Positions 51,473-62,668 of a DNA stretch of 64,000 nucleotides are shown in pieces. The stretch is taken from contig NC_070566.1 of the NCBI RefSeq assembly GCF_026914185.1, positions 1,674,001 through 1,738,000 of the forward strand, read 5' to 3'. Within the stretch, counting starts at the first letter, position 1. Every line of letters starts with the position of its first letter. Under the pieces are notes generated by a model, which was given only the letters and a program-made list of their open reading frames with translations, had not been told where the DNA came from and did not search any database. The DNA comes from Puccinia triticina (Eukaryota > Basidiomycota > Pucciniomycetes > Pucciniales > Pucciniaceae). The translations under genes and the position numbers were made by a program.

Positions 51473-51804
51473 TGTAAGGGTTCTATGAACCCTCACTAAC
51501 GACGACATCGAAAACGGCACGGGGACGAGGTTACAAGCCTTTGAAAGGTCCAGTTCCAAACGGTGGGGGCTAGATTTCAAAGGGAAGCTGGTCGGGAGAG
51601 ATTAGATCTCTCCGTGTCTATCTACAATCTTTAAATATATGAGATGATGGAAAAAGGGAAGGGTGCTTACCTGGTCGGGAGAGATTAGATCTCTGCCCGA
51701 CCAGAGAAGCGAGGAACCGGGAATAAGTACTCCTGTCTCGGGGGTCGGGGCTAAGTGATGCTGTGACCCTTTGTGTGAGGTCCCCGCGTCAAGGGGGCCT
51801 CACA
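51473..51804 (-). repeat. 5' LTR of the 3.3-kb gag-only element
   Basis: 332 bp, pair of 48535-48866. Confidence 0.92.
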
Positions 51805-51827
51805 GTAAGTATTATAATTTCCTCACA

Positions 51828-53076
51828 TCCAAGTATATTAAAGCCTCAGGTTTGTAGAAAAAAAATTCAAGGGTTTCCCCTTACAAAAGGCCAAAATTAC
51901 AAAAAAAAAAATCAAAGGTTTTCCCTTTTTTAATACAACAAGCCAAAAAACTGTGGTTTTGCCTACAAAAAACATGCACACACCAAAAAAACAGTCTACA
52001 AGCAAAAAAATACCCGCAACCCACAACCAGCCACCCAGCGCAGCAAGCTGACGCACCGTGGCCCAACGCCCATCCCTGTCTAGCAGGGTCAAAAAGAGTT
52101 GGGAAGAAGACCCCCAGCCCAGAAGCACAGGGGGGTCCACAAATATCCCCCGCCGGACTGCGCAAATGCAACAGCGGACGGGGGTGAGACAACCCTCAAG
52201 CTGGAAGTACAGCCCAAGAGTTGCCTGAGAAAACATTTTGGCCTCCGACTCTCTTCCTTTTATAATCGTCTGGCACCCCGCCCCCTAACAAATTCAGACC
52301 ACGCCCATCTGCCAACATCCTCGCTACAGGCAACAAACTCTACCTGACCCACGCCATCAACGCCACCTTCATGTATGTACATACTGCAAACCAACGCCAC
52401 GCAAAGAAAACTAAATGTAAATACCGTCCAGAGTTGCTTGTCCATTGATACCACCAGCTCGGGCGGCTCGCAACGGTCGTGGAAGAAGCTCTTCCGCATT
52501 GGCTCGAGATCCACCAACAACAACGACCGCAGCAACAACAGGGATGACGACCACTCCATCGCCGCCAACAAGACACCCCAGCCAACAGAGCACCACAAAC
52601 ATAGCCCACTCCCCTCGCCCTCCTCCAAGTACAACCCCAACCTGCCAGCGATCAACAATGATCCGCATCCCGACGCGCTGCGTGGCGCCCAGGGAAGAGG
52701 CCCCTGCGTCCCAGCAGCCGATCCATCCGCGTTGCTCGCTCCTTGTCGGTGCACCAGCGGGCCCGCCCGGCCTCGATCTACGCACACAGAGCCCTGCTCT
52801 GCTGAGTTGCTGGCTTGCATTTTCGCCGCCATCCGATATTAGCAGGATAACATCCCCTTGCGGCGCAGGTCTCTCTTATCCGGATCCGAGTTCTCCCAAG
52901 CTCTGGACGGCTGCACGGTACCAAATGTGTGTTCTGTGCCTTCTTGTTGACCGTCCAGCTCTTGTGTGGACTCGAGAGTAGACATCTTGGATGAGGTGTC
53001 AGCGAGGCCAAATCGGCCTGCTCTGCCACTTCCTTTGAGCTGTTCATGTGCTGATTCTGTGTGAGCCAACTATCCG
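51828..53076 (+). mobile_element. Helitron 4, 5' part only
   Basis: It starts TCCAAGTATATTAAAGCCTC after A (51827) in what was the alpha-kinase locus. Positions up to about 52235 match the 5' domain of Helitron 2, including CCCCCGCCGGACTGCGCAAA and CTCAAGCTGGAAGTACAGC, followed by a TATA-like TTTTATAATCG (52257-52267). The interior is interrupted at 53077 by the copia element. No hairpin-CTAG end is found in the window, so the 3' end is either beyond it or lost. Confidence 0.75.
52430..52990 (+). other. Possible captured gene fragment in Helitron 4, unrecognised
   Basis: The frame 52375-52842 includes GGSQRSWKKLFRIGSRST and a Ser/Pro/Asn-rich stretch of the sort found in disordered N-termini of regulatory proteins. 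The other two plus frames are also open for long distances because of high GC. I cannot assign a family. Its position after the shared 5' domain parallels the cargo of the other Helitrons. Confidence 0.35.
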
Positions 53077-53561
53077 TGTAAGATTGAGAAGTCTACTCTT
53101 TTATTGCCAACACTTAACAAAACCAGTAGTAGTAATAACTGAACACAAACAATAGGAATAAGGATCAATGATGATTGAAATAAAAAAAACACTGTTACCT
53201 GATGATAAAGAAATAAGAATCAAAAACAGACAGACGAATTTGAAGACGATAAATTGAGACAGAAACTAAACAGAAAAACAAGAGTCATAAGTAATAGCTC
53301 GGCCGGATGAATGTTCAACCACAGATACCTCTAGATCTCCCCCTGAATACCGTAAGTGGTGCTGATGTGGTGTGCGGTTTGGTTGAGTGCGGTGTGTTCG
53401 GCTTGAGTTGGTCCTTGATCCTTGTCGAGATGATTGTTCAAGTTGAGAAAAAGATTCCCGGTTTCACCAGTGAGTTGTTCGAGCATCCGTGTCCCGCAAA
53501 CCTTCTGGAAGGACATGGAAGCTTGTTCATCTTGGTCATGCATGTGACATTTCACACAACA
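53077..53561 (-). repeat. 3' LTR of the copia element
   Basis: 485 bp. It matches 58021-58427 over its first 395-407 bp and then continues alone to CACAACA, because the other LTR is truncated. Confidence 0.88.
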
Positions 53562-53567
53562 CTCCCC

Positions 53568-54344
53568 CTAAATGGCACTCCTCGCATGTACCATCTTCAA
53601 TTGATCCAGTGCAATACCGATTTTGTTTGGACCAAGTGCTTTTGTAAGAATATCGGCAGCCATTTCTGTAGTTGCAACTTGCTGGACAACTAGACGCTTC
53701 TTTTTCACTTGATCACGCACGTATTGATATCGAACTTCAATGTGTTTAGAGTTTGGATTCAACTGAACTTCCTGACTGATACGATTCGCTCCAGAGTTAT
53801 CGTTGAAAATGACCGGAGCAGTAATTTTGATCCCCATTTCCATAATCAGATTGGAAATCCACCGTATTTGTTTAGCGCACACGTTGATTGCAATGAACTC
53901 AGCTTCTGTAGTTGACTGGGCTACAACCGGTTGCTTTTTGGTGAGCCAGCAAACTGGGTTGCCAAGGAATTGAATAAAATAACCAGATATAGACTTTCGA
54001 GACGGCAAGATGTTCGCATAATCGGCATCAGCCCAACCCACAAGATGTGCTTGATGTGATGTCGAAGGTTTGGTCTTGCGGATGTGTAGTCCCAACGAGA
54101 TTGTTCCCTTCAGGTATCTTAACAAGTGTTTCACTAACATCCAGTGAGCTCGAGTAGGTTTAGAGGTGAAACGAGCTAGTTGATTAACCGTAAACTGAAT
54201 GTCGGGCCTGGTGTGAAGCGCAATGTGATTTAGACTTCCGACTGCACGTTGCATCACCGTCACGTCAAAAGGTTGATCCGCTTTGTTCAAGAGTTCATGT
54301 ATGTTTGGTGGAGCTGGAGTTCGAACAGATTTCACATTTTTCAT
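53568..54344 (-). pseudogene. Copia gag-pol, C-terminal part (RNase H) after the internal stop
   Basis: In frame with 54444-57944. It encodes the end of RT and RNase H: VGWADADYANILPSRKSISG, QSTTEAEFIAI, NDNSGANRISQ and HIEVRYQYVRD. The ATG at 54344 is internal, so this is not a separate gene. RNase H residues (Asp in ADADY, Glu in TEAE, Asp in NDNS) are present. Confidence 0.9.
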
Positions 54345-54443
54345 TCCGAAGTCTTCAATGATCTGATTTATGACGTTGGTATGATGGAGTACTAGTTCCC
54401 CATTCTCCAGCCACTTGAGCGTGTATCCAAGATGTTGCGTTGG

Positions 54444-57400
54444 TCAATCGGTGATCTTCAGCTTGTACGTCTTCTGGAGATTAGTTAAGAAATCGTCTAC
54501 GAGTGCATCGTCCTCCCCAACTAGAAGTCCATCGTCTACATGCATATGGAGAAACAAAGTCTTTGATTTATTTGCAAAAACCGCATCGTCAGCATTCAGG
54601 GGATACATGCCGACGGAGTCAAGAGCCTTTACCAGATGGGCCTTCCAGCATCGCGGAGCCTGTTTGGTCCCATACAGTGATTTATTGAGTTTCCAAACCC
54701 AGTTTTCCTTGCCCGGCTCCTCGAAACCCTTGACTTGACGAACGTAAACTGGCGCATCGATTTTCCCATAAAGAAAAGCTGTTTCTACATCGAATTGACA
54801 AACGCGCATGTTCTTATTCATTGCCAAGGACAGCAGTATTTTGAGCGACTCATTTCGACCGACGGATGCGTACGTTTCCCAATAGTGCTTCTGATATTCC
54901 TGATGATTCCCAAACGTCACCCAGCGCGCCTTGTGTTTGTAGACCTCATTGTACTTGTTCCGCTTTCGAGACAATAGCCACATTCCGCCTATAATCTTTT
55001 CGCCCGGAGGTGGTGGAACAAGTTGTCCAGTAGAGTGAAACTTGAGAGAAGCGAACTCCTTTCCCATGGCCTCTTCCCAGACTGGCCTCTCAGCTTCATC
55101 GGCAAGCGCCTTATCGACCAAAACTTCATCCACCAGCGCTATGAAATGTACTCTCTCGTCATCCTCACATTCCTCGTCCTCTTCTTCGTCACCTCCGTCC
55201 TCAGACCGTCTAGATGAGGGTAGTATGTTGTCCTTAGAAATCGCACTGCTGATGTCATTTGGAGCCTTGTCGTTTGGGCCCTTAACTACATATTCCCATC
55301 TAAGCTTTCGCGACTTTGCCGGGACATTGATTAAATTCTTAAGTGACAAGTTGGATGATGACTTATCCACGTTAATGATTGATCGGTGCGATCTAGATGT
55401 CGACGTCTGAGAATCTCGATGCTGACTACCTGATTCTGGAAAAGCGCCCGGAGCCCGCGGTGTAGTGGTTTGTGGAGAATCCGTAGTTTGAAATTCAGGA
55501 GCTCCCCCTGAACGATTCGCCGGGGTTGTTGGAACAGGACGTTGTGGAAGTGGAATGACTTCTCGTTGCTCTTCCACTGTACGTTCAGCTTCTGTTGTAG
55601 CTTCTTCGGCGGATTTGTCATGATACAATGGCAACGACGGAAGCTCCACCCAATCTGATGTGTTATATGACTCCGAGACCGATAGAGGAAGATTCTTGGG
55701 AGATTTCTTCATGGAGAATAAATCAGCAGTGTTCGTGGGCGCAACCTGAGTATAATCACGACTGAGAATAATGCGACCCGTTGATCTATCGAGGAATCTC
55801 ATGGCATCCGATAGCGGTTCGAAACCCAGACAAGTCATCTTCTCGCCAGCTGGCTTAATCTTCGAATCCTGCTTGCGATGAACGAACGTGATTGCTCCAA
55901 ACGGTATGAGTTCAAGTAGATTTCGCTGTGGTTCAATTGTTGCTTGCGCCGTGAGTAATTTCTCGGTTGGTGAGAGCCACTCGAGTGCCTTGTGAGGAGA
56001 ATTGTTTATTAGAACCGTAGAATACAAGGCAGCTTCATGCCAGTAGCATAGCGGTACGTTAGATTGCGCAAGTAAACAACGAATCTTCACCAGCAGTGTT
56101 TGATTGAAACGCTCTGCGACACCGTTGGTTTGAGGGGAGTATGGGGCACCACGTTCCAGGGACATGCCGAGCGACTGAACCTTTGACAGGAAAGCTGATG
56201 AACTGAATTCGGTTCCATGATCACTGTGAAGATAGGCTGGGTAACGGTCAACCTTGTTTCTGATTTCCTCAAAGAAGCTCAACAGTTTCGCCTCAACTTC
56301 GGTTTTAGACTTAACCACGTAGATTCGAACGTATCTGCTCCAATCGTCCACAATTCCCACAATGTATTTGTGACCAAATTTCAATGGTGTGTTGATTTCC
56401 ATCGTGTCGAAATGGAGTTTCTGGAAAGGCAGCATGGCAGAAGGAATATGATTAACATGGGGGGACTTTTTGAGTTTCACGGAGCGACATACATCACAGC
56501 GCCTGTGAGAATCTAAGATTTCGGGAGTTGTTTGTACACCGAGCTTGTCTAGGGTGATTTTGAGGTATTGATCGGATGGGTGACCCAGGAGTACATGCCA
56601 GTCGATTCTGAATTGAGCTGGACCATGTTTCACGGTGTTAATCGAGTCCTGTTCACCATTACTTATATACAATCGACCGCGACGTTTGAAAGATTTGATT
56701 ATCGCATTTCCTCGTTTAAGTAAGAATAACCCTTCCTTGTGATACGCCCGTAACCCGTGATCCTCGGCTTGTGAACATGAGAGGACATTTACACTTGCTC
56801 CGGGGACGAACAAGACTGGTGAGATGTGCATGTCGCCAAGCTTTAGGGTACCAGTATGCGTAGCGTAGAGGGGTGAGGAGAACGTCGTAATTTTCTTGTG
56901 CGGGATCTCTTTCACATCAGTCAACATGGTCATATTACATACAGCCGAGCCAGTAGCACCTGTATCGAAGATCAATTCTGTATCTTTGACTGCACCCGAG
57001 CTCATGATACTTTCGGGATCAAGGTTTATATGAAACCATGAGTCTGAGGCATCTTGATGATGGGAGTTTGCCGAGTTTTGGGAGTAAAACGTCGTTGATG
57101 GGTTCTGTTGATCATCCACCATTCGTACGGATGGATTTGCTGATGAGGAAGTGGAGCTTATAGCACGTTCAATGTTGGCGAGTCGTTGTTCAAAGGTCTG
57201 AGATGAATTATTTGGGGCTGAGTTGGTGTGAAACGTAGGTGCAACACCACGATAACCTCCGCGTCCTCGACTAAAAGTTCCTCGCCGGCGAGCTGATCCA
57301 CGTCCTCTTCTTGCACCAGACGTGTTGACAGATTCCTTTTCACCTCCTCGACGAATATGCTCCATTCCAATCCGATCCGTAACTGCCTGAAGACTAAAAG

Positions 57401-57944
57401 GTTTGACGTCGTATAGTGTTTGAACCAGAGCGGACAGTGTTTCGTCATTCTTGATGCTTCTGAGAAAGAATGCCGCTGCGAGACCAGTAGAAATGTCCAT
57501 AAACGCCTTGTCGGTGGTCAATACTGTTAGCTCTGTGTATAGTGATTTGAACCTCGAAATATGTGATTGCAAGGAAGAGTGTGGCTTGAATTCCAAAGAG
57601 AGTAGTTCAAAGAGCTTTTCACAGATGACCACGACAGAGTCTTTTCCACATGCGGTAGCCAGAGCATTCCAGGCATCAAAGAAGGTTTCGTGCGCCTGAA
57701 TCTCATGATGAAGCTTGTCTGATACCACACTGAGGAGTAGTGATATTGCTCCGGCATTTCGTTTCTTAAAGTCTTTCGGCGGTGGTTTCTGCTCATAATA
57801 ACTTCTTTCGAATAAGTCTTCATCACCGCGTCCAATCATATAATTGTCCATGTGATAGCGCCACGCCCAATAGTTCGTTCGATTGAGTTTTTTAATACGA
57901 ATCTTGGTTGTGGATATGGCATCATCGGAACTCGATTGAGACAT
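54444..57944 (-). pseudogene. Copia gag-pol up to an in-frame TGA
   Basis: 1166 codons from the ATG at 57944. Order: gag of UBN2 type (LNRTNYWAWRYHMDNYMIG, first 230 residues) with an RGRG-rich tail instead of a zinc knuckle; aspartic protease (LIFDTGATGS, about residue 325); gag-pre-integrase HCC (WHVLLGHPS, CDVCRS); integrase with LHSDHGTEFSS and NGVAERFNQTLL (D,D-35-E); then RT with CQFDVETAFLYGKI and LHMHVDDGLLVG, the catalytic box being HVDD where YVDD is usual. The frame ends in TGA at 54444, followed in the same frame by HLGYTLKWLENGEL and RNase H. A CGA to TGA change explains it. Otherwise intact. Confidence 0.93.
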
Positions 57945-58020
57945 TGTGCGGTATCGTCGTGTCTGTAGCTATCGTTATTCTAACTCTGGTGGTTGTGCAA
58001 TTTTTCGACTCTCGCTACCA

Positions 58021-58427
58021 TGTAAGATTGAGAAGTCTACTCTTTTATTGCCAACACTTAACAAAACCAGTAGTAGCAATAACTGAACACAAACAATAGG
58101 AATAAGGATCAATGATGAAAGACAATGATGATTGAAATAAAAAAAACACTGTTACCTGATGATAAAGAAATAAGAATCCAAAACAGACAGACAAATTTGA
58201 AGACGATAAATTGAGACAGAAACTAAACAGAAAAACAAGAGTCATAAGTAATAGCTCGGCCGGATGAATGTTCAACCACAGATACCTCTAGATCTCCCCC
58301 TGAATACCGTAAGTGGTGCTGATGTGGTGTGCGGTTTGGTTGAGTGCGGTGTGTTCGGCTTGAGTTGGTCCTTGATCCTTGTCGAGATGATTGTTCAAGT
58401 TGAGAAAAAGATTCCCGGTTTCACCAG
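58021..58427 (-). repeat. 5' LTR of the copia element, truncated by the gypsy element
   Basis: It begins TGTAAGATTGAGAAG and follows the left LTR to GGTTTCACCAG, where the gypsy LTR (TGTAGTCGGG) begins. The missing 78 bp should resume beyond the gypsy element, outside the window. Confidence 0.88.
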
Positions 58428-58849
58428 TGTAGTCGGGCAGGCTACAAGGCTATGAAAATGGGCCTGCGGCGGAGCAAAGCTACACGCGGCTAAATGACAA
58501 AGAAGAGGTGTCTGGATTTCCAACGACAGGGGATGGATGCGGGAAACAGACATACAAGAGAGGCCCTTTTATAAGGGCCGACAATGGAAAAGAGAACCAA
58601 ACAACAAGAAGAAAACGATGAATGATAATTCAACGGTACAGACAATATGGGCGTGTACAGGTCACGCCTTGTCTGAGAAAAGAAAGAAGAAACGAAACCA
58701 ACAACCCCTTGCGTGCAGTACGCAGGGGCTTCGGCACCTCTAACTCCTGGCTCGTGCGGAGCCGGAGCCGGAGCCGGAAAAACCTAACACGCGTACAGCG
58801 CGCCCCTAGTATGGGCGCCTGTCGCGTAGCCAATTGTAGCACGGCTACA
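58428..58849 (-). repeat. 3' LTR of the gypsy element
   Basis: 422 bp with TG...CA ends. TTGTAGC and GGCTACA words near both ends give a short inverted terminal motif. The partner is outside the window. Confidence 0.75.
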
Positions 58850-58862
58850 ACCGCCCCCCCCC

Positions 58863-61800
58863 CTAGACAGGGGCTGCCCCAGCACCTTCCGGGAGCAGCT
58901 GGCCGTCAAAACGGACGCGTATCTTCCGCGCCGGCTGAGCCGGGGTAGCCGGAGAATCAGTAACCGACGGGGCCGGAGGCCTTCCGGCGCCTTTAACCTT
59001 TTTAGCCTTTACCGGCTTAGATAACTTTGCCACCGAAGTGGTCTTCTTAAGCAGGGCCTTGGCCACGCGGGCCTCAGCCTGCCGCTCCCGCTGAGCAATT
59101 GCGGGGGGCGTCGCCCACATCCCATTGACCACCAAAGATCGTAGGGACACCGGCTTCAAGCTATTTCCGTTCACGGGCCTCGAGTATTCGTCGCCATTTT
59201 GGTCGTTAAGAATATAAGCATTATTCGGCAAAATTGCCTTGATCTCGAAGGGGCCGAACCAACGTGGGCTGCCCTTCGTGTGCTCCTCGTTGCGAAGTTT
59301 AACAGATTGGCCCACAACAAGGGCGTCTACATCGCGAGCAAACCTAGTTTTATTATCGAAAGCGGCTTTATTGGCCTCGGCGCGAATGGCAGTATTACCT
59401 GCTGCCGCCAACCTGAGCTTATTAAGCTCCTCAATCCTGGCAGCTAATTCATGCTCGCCAGGACAGGCCTCATCTGCGGCGACCATGCGTCGCTTATCAC
59501 CCAACAGCCGTGGTTTTACACCATAAACAAGCTCGAAGGGCGAGAACTTACTACTATCACTTGCGTGAATCCTAGTAGAGAATAGAGCAGCGGGGAGAAA
59601 ATCCTCCCACCGTTTGGGGTCCCCAGTTGTATTCAGGCGGAAAAGAGCCTTCTCCAGGATACCATTAAACCGTTCACATTTCCCGTTGGTACGGGGGTGA
59701 TAACCAGAAGTATTAAGCTTCTTAACTCCTGCCTTGGCCAAAAAGCTGGCAAACCCGGCAGACAAAAAGTTAGACCCGCGGTCCGTGAGGAATTCGCGAG
59801 GTAACCCAAAAGGGGTGATCACATGATCAAACACGGCTTCTGCGATAGCATCTGCCGTAGCGTTTTTTAGAGGGATGGCTATTGGCCAGGATGTACAATG
59901 GTTGACAATAGTCAAGATCCAATTGTATCCCGCCTTATAACTCTCCGGCATCTTAATGAAGTCGGAGGACCACCGCTCAAACGGCATCACCGCAGGCAAA
60001 GGGACCTGAAGTCCTGTTTCCTGCGACGCGTGCGCACGCTCATGCACTTGGCACGGCGCACAAGTGGCAATATAACTTTTAACATCCTCGTACCGTCTGG
60101 GCCACCAACCTCGGCCACGCAGCACCTGTAGTGTGCAGTCACGGCCACGGTGACCTAAATCATCATGAACCGCTCGAAGTAGATCGAACCGGTGTGCTAG
60201 CGGGATAAACGGTGAGCGTTCGAGCAGTCCGGGACGCCCCAGATAGATCAGGGTCTCTTCGTCCGAGTCATATTCAAAGGACTTCAAATTCTGCTCCGCT
60301 CTCATTACGAGCCCCTCGGGGACCCAAGCTGGAATCTCCCTTTTATCAATCAAGTAAGGGATTATCAAAGGCCAATCGGTCTCATCAAGGACGTCGCCAA
60401 TATCATCCACGAGTGATAAATCACTCCGTCGGGACAGCGCGTCAGGAACAATGTTGTCAGCGCCTTTCTTATAACGGATTTCAATGTCCATTTCGGCGAA
60501 CTCCTCCAGCCAGCGGCAGAGCCGCTTGGACGGGAGCTTCTGGCATTTCAAATAAACCAGGGACGCATGATCTGTATACACGATGGTTGTGACAACAGCG
60601 CCATCTAAATAAACATGCCATTTCCGCCAAGCGTGGATAATGGCCAACAACTCCCGCTCTTGTGCCGGGTAGTTAATCTGGGCTTTGTTGAGCTTGCAGC
60701 TCTCGAAAGCAACCGGGTGCAGACGCTCATCGTCGCCATATTGCAACAGTACCGCGCCGACAGCAAAGTCTGACGCGTCAGTCTCCATAATGAAGGCCTT
60801 AGCTGTATCCGGGGTAAGGAGGATTGGTGTAGACACCAGAGCCTCTTTAAGAAAAACAAACGCCGCGTCATGGACGGGCAACCACAAGATCTTTTCGCGT
60901 TTCTTTACGCCTCCAGCCGTCAGGCCATGAAGAGGGGTAGCAATTTTCGCGAAGTTTTTAACATAACGGCGGTAAACCCCGCACAATCCTAAGAAAGCCC
61001 GGACGTCATAGACAGTCGTGGGGCGCGGCCAAGATTGAATACATTCAATCTTTTCTTTCATCGGACGGATCGTGTTAAATCCAACAACGTGGCCTACATA
61101 CTGCATTTCACGCAAGCCAAAGGAGCATTTAGCTCCAGAACACTTCAACTCTTCGTCTCGAAGGACTTGGAGAACCGTGCGCACATGCTCGAGGTGCTCG
61201 ACCTCGGACCTAGAGTACACCAGGATGTCATCCAAGTATACTTGGACGAACACATCGATGAATTCCCTCAAGATGTGGGTCATCATACGCTGGAAAGTAC
61301 TGGGCGCATTAACCAAACCAAAGGGCATTACGAGCCACTCGAAGTGACCGTATTTAGTCCCGAACGCAGTTTTGGGTACATCATCAGGGGCTATCCTCAT
61401 CTGATGGAATCCTTGCTGCAAATCAATCTTGGAAAAGAACCTCGCGCCGCGAAGCGCATCAAAACACTCTTGAATTACCGGCAGCGGGTGCCTGTCTTTC
61501 TTCGTGACAGCATTCACCTGCCGGTAATCAACACACAGCCTTACCTTCCCGGAGGAAGGATTTTTAACAAACACAATCGGTGAAGACCACGCCGACGTAG
61601 ATGGCCGGATAAATCCGGCATCTTGAAGGCCATTAAGCCTCTCTTTCAGAGTACCCAGCAGGGCTGGCGACAGTTGTTGGACCGGCTGATAAATGGGCGC
61701 GGCCGTACCAGTATCAACAAGGTGCTCAATCACGCGTTTGCGTGTCGAGGCTTTAACAATGGGGGAAAAGAGGTCCGAGAACTCGGCTATTAGCGCACGA

Positions 61801-62663
61801 AGCTCTTCACCTAACTTCTCCTTCCCAAACACAGTGGGCAGGTCGGCCGGGCGTTCTTCACGCGGGCCTTCCACGCCCTCCGATTCCGTGAGCGCAAGCA
61901 GCTTTTCTGCTGCACCTTCCCAGATGCCACGGCGCCTAAAAAATTTGGGTAACAAAACTTCATCCTCGTCCGTCAGCGGCGCGAGGACTGTCTCCTGAAT
62001 CAAGGAGATAGCGGGCAAGGAAGGCTGAAAAACGACAACATTACCGCCTGGCCCTTTAAGACGCCACGAGTTGTTTTCCCAATCCGTCGACGAAACGTGC
62101 GTCGCGATCCAATCACGACCAAGTATCACGTCGTAACTAGCTAACGGCGCGATCCTGCAAACACAAACGAAGTCCACTTCAGAAAAGGAGAAATGGACGT
62201 TAGCAAGCCGGTTATCTTTAATTTTATCACCAAAAGCGCCGGCAACGCAGAACGAAAAGGGTGAATGAAAGATAGGAAGAGAATGAGAAGATACGAATGA
62301 AGAAGACACGTAGGACGATCCTGCGCCCGTGTCAAGAAGAACCCTGGCCAAGCGTCCTTCAACCTCGTGTAGGAAATCTACACGAATCGTGTTCGACTCA
62401 GCAGCCGCGGATGCGGCAGCCAGCGGAACAGAACTTAAACTATCATATACGACATCAGCGGCGTCCTCAGACGGCTCTACTGAGGCGGCTGTCCCCACGC
62501 CTGGGGCATCAGCTGAACTCAACGATGCATCAAACTCAGGGGCGGGTCTTCCACCCTGAGGCTCAATAGGAACTGTGACAAGAGATTGATTTCGAGATAT
62601 AGGAGAAGGGGGGGAGGCGGTCACAGTAACTACAACGGATGTCGACGGGAGAGACGGTTCCAC
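58863..62663 (-). CDS. Gypsy Pol polyprotein (PR-RT-RH-IN)
   Basis: 1266 codons. Aspartic protease VLLDTGAGSSYVSS (about residue 110). RT from about residue 320 with LCVDYRQVN, FFSKIDLQQGFHQ, MPFGLVNAPSTFQ and the catalytic VYLDDILVYS. RNase H with METDASDFAVGAVL, ERELLAI and TDHASL. An HHCC integrase finger (HDDLGHRG, CAPCQVH). Integrase core with DFIKMPESY, FLTDRGSNF and NGKCERFNG. The C-terminal region is basic, with SVKLRNEEHTKGSPRWFGPF. It copies the element RNA into DNA and inserts it. No disrupted catalytic residue is seen. It follows gag by 5 nt in another frame, so expression may need frameshifting or reinitiation. Confidence 0.96.
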   Translation of the reverse strand: MEPSLPSTSVVVTVTASPPSPISRNQSLVTVPIEPQGGRPAPEFDASLSSADAPGVGTAASVEPSEDAADVVYDSLSSVPLAAASAAAESNTIRVDFLHEVEGRLARVLLDTGAGSSYVSSSFVSSHSLPIFHSPFSFCVAGAFGDKIKDNRLANVHFSFSEVDFVCVCRIAPLASYDVILGRDWIATHVSSTDWENNSWRLKGPGGNVVVFQPSLPAISLIQETVLAPLTDEDEVLLPKFFRRRGIWEGAAEKLLALTESEGVEGPREERPADLPTVFGKEKLGEELRALIAEFSDLFSPIVKASTRKRVIEHLVDTGTAAPIYQPVQQLSPALLGTLKERLNGLQDAGFIRPSTSAWSSPIVFVKNPSSGKVRLCVDYRQVNAVTKKDRHPLPVIQECFDALRGARFFSKIDLQQGFHQMRIAPDDVPKTAFGTKYGHFEWLVMPFGLVNAPSTFQRMMTHILREFIDVFVQVYLDDILVYSRSEVEHLEHVRTVLQVLRDEELKCSGAKCSFGLREMQYVGHVVGFNTIRPMKEKIECIQSWPRPTTVYDVRAFLGLCGVYRRYVKNFAKIATPLHGLTAGGVKKREKILWLPVHDAAFVFLKEALVSTPILLTPDTAKAFIMETDASDFAVGAVLLQYGDDERLHPVAFESCKLNKAQINYPAQERELLAIIHAWRKWHVYLDGAVVTTIVYTDHASLVYLKCQKLPSKRLCRWLEEFAEMDIEIRYKKGADNIVPDALSRRSDLSLVDDIGDVLDETDWPLIIPYLIDKREIPAWVPEGLVMRAEQNLKSFEYDSDEETLIYLGRPGLLERSPFIPLAHRFDLLRAVHDDLGHRGRDCTLQVLRGRGWWPRRYEDVKSYIATCAPCQVHERAHASQETGLQVPLPAVMPFERWSSDFIKMPESYKAGYNWILTIVNHCTSWPIAIPLKNATADAIAEAVFDHVITPFGLPREFLTDRGSNFLSAGFASFLAKAGVKKLNTSGYHPRTNGKCERFNGILEKALFRLNTTGDPKRWEDFLPAALFSTRIHASDSSKFSPFELVYGVKPRLLGDKRRMVAADEACPGEHELAARIEELNKLRLAAAGNTAIRAEANKAAFDNKTRFARDVDALVVGQSVKLRNEEHTKGSPRWFGPFEIKAILPNNAYILNDQNGDEYSRPVNGNSLKPVSLRSLVVNGMWATPPAIAQRERQAEARVAKALLKKTTSVAKLSKPVKAKKVKGAGRPPAPSVTDSPATPAQPARKIRVRFDGQLLPEGAGAAPV

Positions 62664-62668
62664 GTCGA

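Larger units (their letters stand above)
48535..51804 (-). mobile_element. Gag-only LTR retrotransposon, 3.3 kb, minus strand
   Basis: Two 332-bp LTRs (48535-48866, 51473-51804), TGTAAGGGTTC to GGCCTCACA, flanked by the 5-bp duplication GTAAG (48530-48534, 51805-51809). The LTRs differ at about seven sites, all transitions. A polypurine run (minus strand AGGGAGGGAGAC) abuts the left LTR. Inside are gag frames only; no protease, RT, RNase H or integrase motif fits in the 2.6 kb. Mobilisation would need a full-length relative. Confidence 0.9.
53077..58427 (-). mobile_element. Ty1/copia retrotransposon, nearly intact, minus strand
   Basis: Left LTR 53077-53561 (485 bp, TGTAAGATTGAG to CACAACA). 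The right LTR starts at 58021 and is cut at 58427 by a gypsy insertion. A polypurine tract (minus AGGGGGAG) lies at 53562-53570. Between the LTRs is one gag-pol frame of 1459 codons interrupted by a single TGA. The LTRs differ by a few substitutions and a 13-bp indel (near 58118), so the insertion is older than that of the gypsy element. Confidence 0.92.

Noticed and set aside
52260..52832. Minus-strand gene of 190 codons
   Set aside because: High GC keeps several frames open on both strands; Trp/Gly/Arg-rich translation without a domain looks spurious.
53568..54344. Separate gene for an RNase H protein
   Set aside because: It is in frame with the upstream copia ORF across a single TGA and starts at an internal Met.
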